Source: Luteolibacter luteus (GTDB lineage Bacteria; Verrucomicrobiota; Verrucomicrobiia; Verrucomicrobiales; Akkermansiaceae). Taken from it: a stretch of 64,000 bases of DNA. Of this stretch, positions 35,153 through 45,600 are shown one piece after another. Both the position numbers and the translations under genes were made by a program. The notes under the pieces are model-generated. The model was not told the origin of the DNA and made no database searches. It worked only from the letters and a program-made list of their open reading frames with translations. Within the stretch, counting starts at the first letter, position 1, and each line of letters opens with the position of its first letter. The stretch is taken from assembly GCF_012913485.1 (NCBI RefSeq), contig NZ_CP051774.1, positions 3,410,001-3,474,000 on the forward strand, in the 5' to 3' direction.

Positions 35153-35848
35153 CTATCGGACGCCGAACATCCCCGCAATCACCTTCGCGGCGATCTCATG
35201 GCCCTTCTTGTTGGGATGGTTCGCTTGAGCCAGAAGGCTGTCTTGCTTCACGCCCTTCTTCAGCGCCGCCTTCCATGCGGCCAGAACATCCGCTACCGGG
35301 ATTCCTTCCTCTGCTGCCACCTTGCGGATAATCGCGGCACGAATTTCAAGCGGCTCGTCGGGAGCATCGTAGTTCACATTCCTCGCTCCGGTCGGTGTCA
35401 CGAATACCACCGGCACTCCCTCCGCCTTGGCTTCCTTCGCCATGGATCGCCATGCCTTTTCGACTTCGGCCTCGGGCAGGCGGCGGTCATTGAGCGCATA
35501 GTCGATGAAAATCACGTCAGGGTGCATCCGGAGGACGTCCTTCTTGAATCGTGCGGCGCCCTTCTTGCTGTCCTCACCACCGATCGCCGTGACGATTGCA
35601 TTGATCACTGCATGAGGGTTCGCCTTCTGGATCCGTTGCATCGCCATCAGCGGATAGGACTCGAAGGGCTTCACCTCGGGCGTCTCGTGATAACCTGCGG
35701 GAACGCTGTGGCCATGGAAGACGAGGTTGACCGTCCGGTTCTTCGGCCACTCCTTTTTCAGCTCCGCGATAAGCGGTGCGGGCAAGGGCGGCTCCTGGGC
35801 AGGAACAATCGCGCAGCCCGTCAAGAGCAGGGGAAGCAGCCACTTCAT
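35153..35848 (-). CDS. SGNH-family hydrolase lipoprotein
   Basis: The protein is 231 aa from the ATG at 35848 (MKWLLPLLLTGC: signal with lipobox LTGC); a longer frame runs into the neighbour and is not used. The SGNH/GDSL blocks are present in modified form: VFHGHSVPAG (Ser of block I), an Asn/Asp region FIDYALNDRRLP (block III) and NHPNKKGHE (block V His). It is probably a lipid-anchored periplasmic esterase acting on acylated sugars or lipids. The substrate is unknown. Confidence 0.75.
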   Translation of the reverse strand: MKWLLPLLLTGCAIVPAQEPPLPAPLIAELKKEWPKNRTVNLVFHGHSVPAGYHETPEVKPFESYPLMAMQRIQKANPHAVINAIVTAIGGEDSKKGAARFKKDVLRMHPDVIFIDYALNDRRLPEAEVEKAWRSMAKEAKAEGVPVVFVTPTGARNVNYDAPDEPLEIRAAIIRKVAAEEGIPVADVLAAWKAALKKGVKQDSLLAQANHPNKKGHEIAAKVIAGMFGVR

Positions 35849-35891
35849 GCGCCGGATGCTAGCGCGCATCCGGGCGAGGACAAGCCGCCGG

Positions 35892-36281
35892 CTATTTCTC
35901 GACCGGCTTGCCGGCCTTTTCCCAAGCGAGGATGCCGCCTTCCATTTCATAGACCGGGGTGAAACCGGCATCGCGGAGTTCCTTTGCCGCCTTCTCCGAG
36001 CGCTTGCCGCTGCGGCAGTAAACCAGCACCGGCTTCTTGGGGTCGAGGAAGGCCTTTGCCTTTCCGGCGAAATCCTCCTCGGAGACCGGAAGGAGTTTTG
36101 CACCTTTCAGATGGCCCTCATCCCATTCGTCCTTTGATCGCACGTCGAGGAGCTGGATGCCGGAACTGATCTGTTGTTCCGCCTGCTCGACTTTTACCGG
36201 CCCGTCCTTCGGCTTTCCATCTTCCGCGGCGGCGAAACCGGTGAGGAAGCAGGAAAGGAGAAGTGTGAGCGCGGCTTTCAT
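35892..36281 (-). CDS. Exported rhodanese-domain protein
   Basis: A 129-aa protein with a signal peptide ending GFAAAEDG and one rhodanese domain: IQLLDVRSKDEWDEGHLKGA, then the active loop YCRSGKRS with the catalytic cysteine C89. It can carry sulfur as a persulfide. Single-domain periplasmic rhodaneses are widespread, with varied roles in sulfur or redox metabolism. It is a single gene, 43 bases upstream of the SGNH gene start, on the same strand. Confidence 0.88.
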   Translation of the reverse strand: MKAALTLLLSCFLTGFAAAEDGKPKDGPVKVEQAEQQISSGIQLLDVRSKDEWDEGHLKGAKLLPVSEEDFAGKAKAFLDPKKPVLVYCRSGKRSEKAAKELRDAGFTPVYEMEGGILAWEKAGKPVEK

Positions 36282-36334
36282 GCCTCACGCCTAAGCCCGA
36301 TCTTCCGCTAGGCAAGGAGATTCAGGAAGTGGGA

Positions 36335-37450
36335 CTACAAGTCCCCGCGCTCGTCCTTCTCCAGTTGGATCCGGTCTTCGAGATTTCGCGCCTTCACCCG
36401 GTGGGTCCGCTTGGCCCAGCGCTCAACGGTCATCTGCCGTTTCTTGGCCAGCTTGCGCAGCTTCCCGATCTCGTCGTCCAGATTCAGGAAGCTTTCCAGG
36501 CGATGCAGGTCGAGCGTTCCCCCCTCCACGGCCGCGCGGATCGCGCAGCCCTTGTCGTTGCCGTGTTTGCAGTCGGCGAAGCGGCACTCGATGGCCATCG
36601 CTTCCACATCCGCGAAGCTTTCGCGTAGGGTCTGCTCATCGGTCCACATCTGGATCTCCCGCATCCCGGGATTGTCGATGAGCATGCCGCCGAAGGGCAG
36701 GGGCACCAGCTCGCGGGAAGTGGTAGTGTGGCGGCCCTTGCCGGTCACTTCGTTCACATCATCGGTGAATTGCCACTCCTCTCCGTAGAGCTGGTTGACG
36801 AGTGTCGATTTCCCCACGCCGGAGGAACCTACGACGCACATCGTAATTCCGTCCTTCAGGTAGGACTGGAGCACGTCCAGGCCTTTGTTGTTGAGCGCGC
36901 TGGTCACGTGCACGTCCGCCTCGGGGCAGAGCACGCGAAGTTCGTCGGCGCAGGCTTCGTTGTGACTCTTGGGGAAAAGATCGGATTTGTTCACCAGCAC
37001 CACCGGCTTGGCACCGGCGCGGCCGATCAGGGTGAAGTAGCGCTCCATGCGGCGCGGATTGTGGTCCGGGCCGGAATCCGTCACCACGGCCACCACGTCC
37101 ACGTTCGCGCCGATGACCTGCTCCTCGACGCTCTTGCCGGGCATTTTCCGGGAGAAGCAGGATTTCCGCGGCAGGCGCGCACGGATCACGTGGTCCTGAT
37201 TCTCGCCACCGAGTTCCACGGCCACCCAATCTCCCACGGCGGGGAGATCGGCATCGGTCCCGGCGTCGTGCCAGACCTTGCCGGAAAGGACGAGATCCAC
37301 CTCTTCCACGTCCTCGGGGTCTTCCCCCACGAAGGCGCTGTAATTGATCGTGGTCTCCCGGATCAGGCGCGCGGGGAACCAGCCTTTCGCCTGAAAAGGG
37401 GCGAAGGCTTCGGCAAAAAATTCATCCCAACCCAGCTCGGCGAGCGTCAT
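36335..37450 (-). CDS. rsgA: Ribosome small-subunit biogenesis GTPase RsgA
   Basis: A circularly permuted GTPase that tests late 30S maturation. The protein is 371 aa. An N-terminal OB-fold (to about 110) is followed by G4 VLVNKSDL, G1 VVGSSGVGKSTLVN and G3 DNPGMRE in permuted order. The C-terminal zinc knuckle CRFADCKHGNDKGC is intact. KGRHTTTSRELVPLPFGG is switch I. The usual length is about 300-350, the excess lying in the N-terminal region. It is divergent from the 975-aa gene. Confidence 0.94.
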   Translation of the reverse strand: MTLAELGWDEFFAEAFAPFQAKGWFPARLIRETTINYSAFVGEDPEDVEEVDLVLSGKVWHDAGTDADLPAVGDWVAVELGGENQDHVIRARLPRKSCFSRKMPGKSVEEQVIGANVDVVAVVTDSGPDHNPRRMERYFTLIGRAGAKPVVLVNKSDLFPKSHNEACADELRVLCPEADVHVTSALNNKGLDVLQSYLKDGITMCVVGSSGVGKSTLVNQLYGEEWQFTDDVNEVTGKGRHTTTSRELVPLPFGGMLIDNPGMREIQMWTDEQTLRESFADVEAMAIECRFADCKHGNDKGCAIRAAVEGGTLDLHRLESFLNLDDEIGKLRKLAKKRQMTVERWAKRTHRVKARNLEDRIQLEKDERGDL

Positions 37451-37555
37451 CCGGCGCGGAAACTAGGCCCGGGGCCGCCCTCTGTCGATACCCGGGAATC
37501 GGAGTTAGAAAGATCGCCGTCCCCGCTGGATTATAGGGAGATTCCCTTTATCCGG

Positions 37556-40483
37556 ATGAAACCCAAGCACCCCGGCAAAATCCTGCTCCTTCCCATGGCC
37601 CTGCTCTCGGGCGGGATCTCTCATGCGCTCGATACCTCGCTGGTCCGCGGAACGAAGCCGCTGACTCCGGAGGAAGAGCAGAAAATGCTCCACGTGCCGG
37701 AGGGTTTCGAGATCCAGCTTTTCGCCGCCGAACCGGAGATCGACAAGCCGATCAACATCGCCTTCGACGACCGCGGCCGCATGTGGGTCACCAGTTCGCG
37801 GGAGTATCCTTACGCCGCCACCCGCGACCGCTGGTCCGATCCGGAAGGGACCCGCGTCAGCGGCAGCCGGGACGCGATCCTGATCTTTGAAGATACCGAC
37901 AAGGACGGCCGCGCCGACAAGCGTACCGTCTTTGCCGATGGGCTCAACATCCCCACCGGGGTGTTGCCGTACAAAAACGGGTGCATTGCGTGGAGCATCC
38001 CGAACATCTGGTTCTTCGAGGACACGGATGGCGATGGCACCTGCGACAAGCGCAGCATCCTCTTCGGCCCGCTTGGCTGGGAGAAGGACGTGCATGGCAA
38101 TTGCTCCAGCTATCGGCTCGCTCCGGATGGTTGGGTTTACGCGACCCATGGTTTCAGCAACACCAGCCACTTCAAAGTCCGCCCTGAGAATCTCAAGGGT
38201 GCGAAACCCGGAGATCCCGGCACCGAGCTTTCGCTGAACTCTGGCAACGTCTTCCGCTTTCTGCCCGACGGCAGTCGCATCGAGCTCTTCAGCGCGGGGC
38301 AGGTGAATCCCTTCGGCCTCTCGTGGGATCGTCATGGGAATCTCTACAGCGCCGATTGCCACAGCGCGCCGATCTATCAGCTTCTGCCTGGCGCGGTATA
38401 TCCCAGCTTCGGGAAGCCGGATGACGGACTGGGCTTCGGACCGGTGATGATGCATCACACCCACTCGTCCACCGGGATTTGCGGGATCACCTACCTCGAT
38501 CGTGACCTGTGGGGAGAGGCATGGCACGATCAGATCCTGATCGGGAATGTGGTCACCTCCCGGATCAATCGCGACCGTGTCCGCTTTGTCGGAAGCACGC
38601 CGACCGCGAGCGAAGAGCCGGATTTCCTCAGCAGCGATGATCCTTGGTTCCGGCCGGTGGATCTACGGATTGGGCCCGACCGCGCGCTTTATGTGGCCGA
38701 TTTCTACAACAAGATCATCGGTCACTACGAGGTGCCTCTGGAACACCCGGGACGGGATCGCGAGCGCGGCCGGATTTGGCGGATCGTGAAGAAGGACGGG
38801 CTGCCGCAGACCAAGGAAACCGCGGATCCGATTGCCGTGCTGCGTTTCGAGGCGCGTTCCGGTCCGCTTTCCCAAGCGGCGCAGGAAAAGGTGCGGCAAT
38901 GGCTGAGATCGCCGGATGCCTTGGAGCGGCGGGTAGCGGTGGAGGCATTGTTGAAGCCGCTCTCCACCGATTGGCTGCCGGATCTGTTGCAGGCCTTCTC
39001 CATCACTCCGGCAGAGGATCTCTCGCTGCGGCAACAGCTCCGCATCGTGATTCGCGAGCATCTGAAGCTTTCGGGTGGCTTTGCCAAGGTGGGTGGCGCC
39101 CAGATTTCCGTGGATCTCCAGCAGGAGCTTGCAGTGATTGCGCGCTCGGTGAACTCGAACGAAGCCGCCAGCTATGTGCTCTCCCGGCTCAAGAGTGATC
39201 CGGGAGATCCTGCGGAAACGGCGAAGACGCTCAGCCGTCTCGCGACCATGTTGCCCGCGGCTGATCTCATGGCTTATGCGAAGGAGCGCTTCGCCAAGGA
39301 CCGGGGAGTGCAGGCGGACCTGCTGCTCGCGATTGCCGATGGCGTGCAGCAGCGCGGCGAGTTGCCGGGGAGCGATCTCACGTCGTGGGGGAATGGTTTG
39401 GCGGCGGATCTTCTGGACCAAGCTGAAACTCCGGGATGGATTGCGGTGGCGGATCCGAAATCCCCCGCTTCGCCATGGGTATTGCAATCGCGCGGTTCCG
39501 AGGATCAGGGCGAGATCGAAGTGATCTCGAGTCTCGCTGCTGCCGGAGCGGAGCCGGAGGGCCGAATGGGCACCTTGCGTTCGGCGGCCTTTGCGGCACC
39601 CGCGAGTTTGTCCTTCTACCTCTGCGGTCACTCCGGTCCTCCGGATCAAGCAGCCCATGCACGGGATTTCGTTCGGCTGGTCGATGAGGCCAGCGGAGCG
39701 GAGATCCAACGCGCGCTGCCGCCGAGGAATGACGTGGCACAGCGTGTGGTCTGGGATCTCTCCGCGCATCAAGGGAAGCAAGTCCGCTTCGAGGTTACGG
39801 ACGGTGACTCGGGAGAAGCCTATGCATGGCTCGCGGTCGGACGGTTCGAGCCTGCGCTGATCTCCACCGCTTCCTTTGCAGGAGAGCATTTGCGAACGCA
39901 GCGGCTGTCCCGGCTGGCCCTGCTTTTGAAATACGCGGCCCCTTCCGGGATTCGTGAAAAGCTTGCGGCATGGTTGCCTGCGCCGCCACCGCCTCCGCCT
40001 TCGGCAATCACTCCTGAAATGCGGGCGGAAGCGGATAAGCTCATTGCGGCGCGGACCGGATCTTTCCAGCAGGCCACTGCGGATAAAGGAAAAGGCGCTG
40101 CCGTTTTCACCGCGAACTGTGCCTCGTGCCATGCCATCGGCGGAAAGGGTGCCCTAGTGGGACCGCAGCTCGATGGGATCGGGAACCGGGGGCCGGCGCG
40201 TTTGATTGAGGACATCCTCGATCCCAGCCGGAATGTGGATGCCCATTTCCGCCTGCACTTGATCACGAAAAAGGACGGCAGTGTGATCGGAGGGCTGGAG
40301 CGCGGCTCGGTGGGAGAAGTGCTCGTCTGCGTGGATGCGGCGGGGAACGAACACCGGGTCCCCAAGTCGGAAATTTCGAGCAATGAGGAGACCGGCCTTT
40401 CGCTGATGCCGCCCTCTTTTGCCGCCGCGATTCCGGAGGGGGATTTCCATGCGCTGCTGGCTTGGCTTCTGGATTTCAAGTGA
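37556..40483 (+). CDS. PVC-type putative dehydrogenase: beta-propeller, HEAT-like repeats and cytochrome c fused
   Basis: The protein is 975 aa from the ATG at 37556, with a signal peptide ending SHA. A very long in-frame extension upstream is antisense to rsgA and is not coding. Residues 35-420 form the PVC membrane-bound dehydrogenase propeller: VPEGFEIQLFAAEPEIDKP, DKDGRADKRTVFADGL, GQVNPFGLSWDRHGNLY and DLRIGPDRALYVADFYN. A helical-repeat stretch runs from about 440 to 630, and a beta-sandwich (near 640-780) follows. A proline hinge AWLPAPPPPPPS leads to a cytochrome c domain with CASCH at 855-859. The fused haem points to electron transfer from substrate to the respiratory chain. The substrate is unknown; in planctomycetes such proteins accompany sugar-degrading genes. 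Confidence 0.85.
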   Translation: MKPKHPGKILLLPMALLSGGISHALDTSLVRGTKPLTPEEEQKMLHVPEGFEIQLFAAEPEIDKPINIAFDDRGRMWVTSSREYPYAATRDRWSDPEGTRVSGSRDAILIFEDTDKDGRADKRTVFADGLNIPTGVLPYKNGCIAWSIPNIWFFEDTDGDGTCDKRSILFGPLGWEKDVHGNCSSYRLAPDGWVYATHGFSNTSHFKVRPENLKGAKPGDPGTELSLNSGNVFRFLPDGSRIELFSAGQVNPFGLSWDRHGNLYSADCHSAPIYQLLPGAVYPSFGKPDDGLGFGPVMMHHTHSSTGICGITYLDRDLWGEAWHDQILIGNVVTSRINRDRVRFVGSTPTASEEPDFLSSDDPWFRPVDLRIGPDRALYVADFYNKIIGHYEVPLEHPGRDRERGRIWRIVKKDGLPQTKETADPIAVLRFEARSGPLSQAAQEKVRQWLRSPDALERRVAVEALLKPLSTDWLPDLLQAFSITPAEDLSLRQQLRIVIREHLKLSGGFAKVGGAQISVDLQQELAVIARSVNSNEAASYVLSRLKSDPGDPAETAKTLSRLATMLPAADLMAYAKERFAKDRGVQADLLLAIADGVQQRGELPGSDLTSWGNGLAADLLDQAETPGWIAVADPKSPASPWVLQSRGSEDQGEIEVISSLAAAGAEPEGRMGTLRSAAFAAPASLSFYLCGHSGPPDQAAHARDFVRLVDEASGAEIQRALPPRNDVAQRVVWDLSAHQGKQVRFEVTDGDSGEAYAWLAVGRFEPALISTASFAGEHLRTQRLSRLALLLKYAAPSGIREKLAAWLPAPPPPPPSAITPEMRAEADKLIAARTGSFQQATADKGKGAAVFTANCASCHAIGGKGALVGPQLDGIGNRGPARLIEDILDPSRNVDAHFRLHLITKKDGSVIGGLERGSVGEVLVCVDAAGNEHRVPKSEISSNEETGLSLMPPSFAAAIPEGDFHALLAWLLDFK

Positions 40484-40600
40484 GGTCGCGGCTTTGGATC
40501 GTTTCCGGCTGCCGCGGCGTGCGGTTGAGTCACTTTTTCCGGGGAAAGGACATTTCCCTAGCCCGTCCGGGTGGCCCGTGCACCATCGCCTTGGCACCCC

Positions 40601-41629
40601 ATGAAAGCACTCGTCAAAGCCACCGCAGGCCCCGGTCTCGAAATGATGGACGTCCCGATGCCCGAAGTCGGGCCGATGGATGTGCTCATCAAGATCAAGA
40701 AGACTTCGATCTGCGGCACCGACGTCCACATCTGGAAGTGGGATGCTTGGGCGGCTCGCACCATCCCGGTGCCGATGCATGTCGGCCATGAGTTCAGCGG
40801 TGTGGTGGAAGCGGTGGGTTCCGGTGTGACGGATATCGTCCCCGGCGAGCTTGTCTCGGGTGAAGGTCACATCGTCTGTGGACGCTGCCGCAACTGTCTC
40901 GCCGGTCGCCGCCACCTTTGCCCGAATACCTTGGGGGTCGGCGTGAATCGTCCGGGGGCCTTTGCCGAGTATCTTTCGATTCCTTACCGCAACGTCTACA
41001 AGGTCGACCCGGCGATCCCGGAAGACGTGATCTCTTGCTTCGACCCGCTGGGCAACGCAGTGCACACCGCGCTGTCATGGGATCTGGTCGCCGAGGACGT
41101 GCTGATCACCGGTGCCGGCCCGATCGGCTGCATGGCCGCGGCCGTGTGCCGCTTCGCCGGCGCCCGCCATGTGGTGGTGACCGATGTGAATCCGTGGCGC
41201 TTGAAGCTTGCGGAGAAGCTCGGGGCGACCCGCACCGTGAATGTTGCCGAAGAGTCCCTTGGCGATGCGATGAAGTCTCTGGGGATGAAGGAAGGCTTCG
41301 ACGTCGGGCTTGAGATGTCCGGACATCCTTCGGGGCTGAATGACATTCTCAACCACACCTCAAACGGGGCGAAGGTTTCCTTGCTGGGGATCTTCCCGGA
41401 CAAGGTGGCGATCGATTGGGACAAGGTGATTTTCAAAGGTCTGATCCTGAAGGGGATCTACGGCCGCGAGATGTTCGAGACCTGGTACAAGATGAGCAGC
41501 ATGATCCGTGCGGGTCTGGATATTTCGCCCGTGATCACGCATCGCTTCCCGGTGGCCGATTTCAAGCTGGGCTTCGAGACCATGATGTCCGGTCAGTCGG
41601 GCAAGGTGGTGCTTGATTGGACGGTGTGA
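40601..41629 (+). CDS. tdh: L-threonine 3-dehydrogenase
   Basis: An NAD-dependent, zinc medium-chain dehydrogenase making 2-amino-3-ketobutyrate from threonine. The ATG at 40601 gives 342 aa, matching the family (E. coli 341). [15 protein letters not shown] is the Tdh signature. GHEFSG holds catalytic zinc ligands and [15 protein letters not shown] the structural four-cysteine zinc. [14 protein letters not shown] is the nucleotide loop. The typical ending is [16 protein letters not shown]. The partner ligase kbl is not in the window. A repeat element follows the stop. Confidence 0.94.
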   Translation: MKALVKATAGPGLEMMDVPMPEVGPMDVLIKIKKTSICGTDVHIWKWDAWAARTIPVPMHVGHEFSGVVEAVGSGVTDIVPGELVSGEGHIVCGRCRNCLAGRRHLCPNTLGVGVNRPGAFAEYLSIPYRNVYKVDPAIPEDVISCFDPLGNAVHTALSWDLVAEDVLITGAGPIGCMAAAVCRFAGARHVVVTDVNPWRLKLAEKLGATRTVNVAEESLGDAMKSLGMKEGFDVGLEMSGHPSGLNDILNHTSNGAKVSLLGIFPDKVAIDWDKVIFKGLILKGIYGREMFETWYKMSSMIRAGLDISPVITHRFPVADFKLGFETMMSGQSGKVVLDWTV

Positions 41630-41648
41630 GGTCGGCTTAGAGGCTATG

Positions 41649-41717
41649 CCTAACCCAGGGTTGCGCGCTTTGCGCTTACCCTGGGCTATCTCCCGATCGC
41701 CCCTTTGGGGCTTTAGA
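41649..41717 (-). repeat. REP-like palindromic repeat, copy 2 (inverted relative to copy 1)
   Basis: A 69-bp element whose reverse complement aligns along its length with 30973-31040. It contains GCCCC-AAA-GGGGC and CCCAGGG paired with CCCTGGG. Relative to copy 1 an A-T pair has become G-C on both strands of the stem. It lies just after tdh, in noncoding DNA. Confidence 0.75.
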
Positions 41718-41847
41718 AGGGTGCGAGCCTTCTCCAGGCTTTCGACCGGTTATCCCATTCGGGTTCTAGGAGGTGACGAGTCTCAAGGTCCTTCCGGATT
41801 GGGAGCTGCCGCCACATCTGGGCTCTGGAGAACGCTTGCGGCTGTCT

Positions 41848-42270
41848 TTAAACGCAGTTCCACAGATAGAGACCGCGCTTGCTGTCCCTGGCGACACGGG
41901 CGACGCGGCGGAACTCTTCGATCGCTTCGACGAGGTCTTCGGCCTCGCAGTGTTCGAGTTCATCGGTTTGGGCCCATTCTTCGGCGGCGGCGGAGATGCC
42001 GGATTCATCCAGATCGGCGGCGAGTGCTACGAGGCTGGACGGGACGAGGCTGATCAAGCGATCCCCGCCGTCCTTCTCGATGACCGTTTCGAAAGCATCC
42101 ATGTGGCCTTCTTCCCATGGCTTTCCTTCGAGGATAGCCCAGAGTGTGGAGAATTCGATGGTGGTAAAACCGGTCATTTCGGCCCGCTCGTTTTCCGGGG
42201 CTTCCTGGTTTTCATCATAGTCCGGCGCCTTGTCGGGCGTGGAAACATAGAGGTCGGAAAGAACTGACAT
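41848..42270 (-). CDS. Uncharacterised acidic protein, 140 aa
   Basis: A soluble, strongly acidic protein (MSVLSDLYVSTPDKAPDYDEN) with no signal, helix or metal motif. The middle has FTTIEFSTLWAILEGKPW and the end EAIEEFRRVARVARDSKRG. The start is clear and the frame is long enough to be credible for its size. I cannot name a family. It stands alone between a repeat and the giant protease leader. Confidence 0.55.
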   Translation of the reverse strand: MSVLSDLYVSTPDKAPDYDENQEAPENERAEMTGFTTIEFSTLWAILEGKPWEEGHMDAFETVIEKDGGDRLISLVPSSLVALAADLDESGISAAAEEWAQTDELEHCEAEDLVEAIEEFRRVARVARDSKRGLYLWNCV

Positions 42271-42601
42271 GGCGGTGGTTTACCAGAGCCCCCGGTTTCG
42301 CCGGAATCAATTTGTGAGGTCCCCATTTTCGGGCTCAACCAAGGGTCCCTCTAGAAACACCTAGTAGGCGGCGGGGGTGGTCCTCTGCTATCCACACGCC
42401 TCAATCTGGGAATCCGGCGCGTTTGCCCCGGAGGGCCGGAAAACCCAACCAAACCCAAAATCCGACGCCTGTCTGACATCCTGTCGATCCACCCATGATC
42501 GACGGCATGGCCGTTCGCAGCTTGCGAATGTGGCGAAGGTTTGGGTGTGCCGTGCTTGTCTCCCGAACCCAAAGGCATTCTAACCCTTAGCCTGAAATCC
42601 C
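42271..42601. other. Intergenic leader, 331 bp, with three inverted repeats
   Basis: No gene is seen. Perfect inverted repeats are GTCGATC/GATCGAC (42483-42503), TTCGCA/TGCGAA (42514-42528) and TTTGGGT/ACCCAAA (42540-42573). All lie within 120 bases of the GTG start of the giant protease, so they may shape its mRNA leader or bind regulators. Confidence 0.5.
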
Positions 42602-45600
42602 GTGTCTTCCTCTCCTCTCATCACGCGCCGAACGCTCTATCTCGGAGCTCTCCTGTCCGTTTGCGCCGGGACCTTCTTCTGGGCGCAGTACCATCGACAG
42701 GTATCCCCGGGCGGAGCTAGCAGCGGGATGGAGTCCCCGCGGAACAGCAAGGCTAGAGAAACCCTGATCACTGGTGAAGCCGTTAAGAGCGAGGTCACTG
42801 CGAGGGAGGCCGATACGATTTCTCCTGCGGTTTCCCCCGCAACACCCGCTGTTTCGCGGGAGCTGAATATTGCAACGAATCCCTATGCCGCCGGTTTAAA
42901 GGGGCCTGGCAAATCGAAGCGTGCCTGGGACGAGCGCTTTATCCAGAGCTTCAGCCAGGCGAAGGAGGGCGATCCGGTCCGCTTCGAATTGACGGAAGGA
43001 GTCGTGGCCGAGGGCGTGGTGAAGATCGTCCAGTCGGATGGCGCGGTGGTCTCGTACGTCTCTGGTGAGCTGAGTGCTCCGGAGAAAGGAAAGTTCTTCT
43101 TCATCACACCTCCGGAAGGAGGGAAGGCGGGCAAGGCCGTCGGCGTGGTGGAGTTCCCTGGCAGCGAGACTGCCTACCGCATCGAGCCGACCGGAGCGAA
43201 CGGCGAGCCGGAGCTTTGGCAGCGCCGTTTGGACGAAGTCGTATGCATGGGCATGGCGGAGGCAGATCCTGCGATGCTTGAGGAAGCCAAATGCTCCTGT
43301 GGCAAGCCGCATGACATCGTCCCGCTGCGTCCGGATCAGGTTCCGGACTATGTGCCCGAGCACAATGACGAGATCATTTCCCTGCAGAGCTATCCCGGCT
43401 CCCAAGCGGTGATGCTTCTGGATTTCGCAGGCGGCTACACGAGTGGCTGGGGAGGGGTGACTTATGCGCGGCCCAACGTCAGCAATGAGGTGATCAAGGA
43501 CATCTGGAAGCGGGTGGCGGAGGACTACATGCCCTTCAACATCAACGTGACGACAGACATCAATGTCTTCCTCGCGGCGCCAGCCGCCAGCCGTCAGCGC
43601 TGCTGCTACACCACCACGCCGATCACGCCGGCGGGGGTGGCATACTTCGGCTCCTGGAACTGGGGCAACGACACGGTCTGCTGGTCGGTCTACAATGTCG
43701 GCAAGGCAGCGGCGGAAGTCGGTTCGCATGAAGTCGGCCATACGCTGGGTCTTGCCCACCAAGGTCAGAATGGCGGTGGTGAATACTATGGCGGCCACGG
43801 TGGCGGTGAGACCGGTTGGGCACCGATCATGGGTGTCGGCTACTATCAAGCGGTGACCACTTGGGCGAAGGGCGAGTATTCAAATGCCAACCAGCAGCAG
43901 GACCAGCTCCAGACGATCACCACGACGAACAACAACGTCGGCTATCGCAATGATGATACCGGCAGTACCTTGGCGACATCGCGTTATCTCGAGATCAAAG
44001 CGGACAACACGATATCTGCGGAGGGCGTGATCGAACGCACCGCCGACACGGATGCTTTTCAATTCACCACCACCGGAGGCGCGGTGAGCTTGCGCGTGGA
44101 TCCGGTGGCTCCGGGAGACTGGGGAAACCTGGCCACGATGGCCACTCTTGCGGATGCCTCGGGCAATGTCCTTGCCACGGCCAATGCGCAGGACGATGTC
44201 TCCTCCACGATCACGACCACACTCGCGGCGGGCACCTATACCTTCCGTGTCACGGGAGCCGGCAAGAACGACCCGTTGACCAATGGCTTCACGGATTATG
44301 GTAGCCTCGGTTACTATGCCATCTCCGGCAGCGTGGCGGGGGCACGACAGCCCACGCGCCTCAGCGTGGCGGAGCGCGCGCCAAACAACACGATCGTCGG
44401 CAACGTGCCGGCTAACAATCCGAACAGCAGCGCGCTGGTTTACACGATTACCGGTGGCAACACCGGGGGAACCTTTTCGATCAGCACTACCGGCGTGCTG
44501 CAAGTGGCGAATAATGCGCTGCTGGACTACCATGCGCTGGCCGCCACTCCATCGCTCTACGCCGCCCAGTTCGAGCTCTTCGTGACGATTACGAACCTCA
44601 GCAACGGGGCGCTGACAGAGACGAACCGCCGCGTGGTGGTCTCGGTTGATCAGCTTTATGCGCCGGTGCCCGCCGGACTTGCCGCCACTTTGGACAGCAG
44701 CTTGCGGATCAGACTGGAGTGGGGGGAAAGCAACGGTGCGACAGGCTACCTTGTGAAGCGCTCCACGACCTCGGGAGGTCCCTACACGAGCTTGGGGACG
44801 GTGAGCGGCACAAGCTACTCCGACGCCTCGATCACGCATGGCGTGACCTATTACTACGTGGTCACCGCGGTGAACGCGAATGGTGAGAGCAATAACTCGG
44901 CGGAGGCCCGCGCGCTTGGTTCCTCCGTCGCCGGTGGCTTCGAGTCGCCGAGGCTTTCCTCCGGCACCTTCCGCTATAGCCCGACCGGCAATACCGGCGG
45001 CTGGACCTTCGGCGGTGGAGCGGGAAATGGTTCGGGGATTGCGACGAATGGCAGTGCCTTTGGAAGTCCTACCGCGCCTGAAGGAAGCCAGGTAGCCTTC
45101 ATCCAGTCCTATGGCACACTGACGCAGACCTTCTCCGGCTTCACTCCGGGCACGCAGTATAGGATCTCCTACTTGGCCGCGCAGCGTGGGTCGCAAAGCG
45201 GCCAGACTTGGAATCTGGTGGTGGATGGAAATGTCCTCCAATCGAACCCTGCAGGATCGACGAGTTTCACCGCCTATGGCGCGAGCTTCACCGCCACTTT
45301 GGCCCTTCACACGCTCTCCTTCGTGGGAACGAATCTCGCGGGAGGGGATAACACGGTCTTCATCGACAACGTGCAGATCGCGACCGCTGGTCCCACGATC
45401 CCGAATTTCAGCTTTGAGGCACCCGCCCTCGGCGGTGGTTCAGGAGCGTATCGCTACAATCCTACCGGAGGCTCGTGGACCTTCAATGGCACGGCGGGCA
45501 ATGGCTCGGGGATCGCGGGAAATGGCAGCGCCTTCGGGACACCGGATGCGCCGCATGGCTCGCAGGTCGCCTTCATCCAACAGAACGGCACGATCACGCA

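Noticed and set aside
36728..37555. Long in-frame extension upstream of the 975-aa gene
   Set aside because: It lies wholly antisense to rsgA, which has clear GTPase motifs. The signal peptide at 37556 marks the real start.
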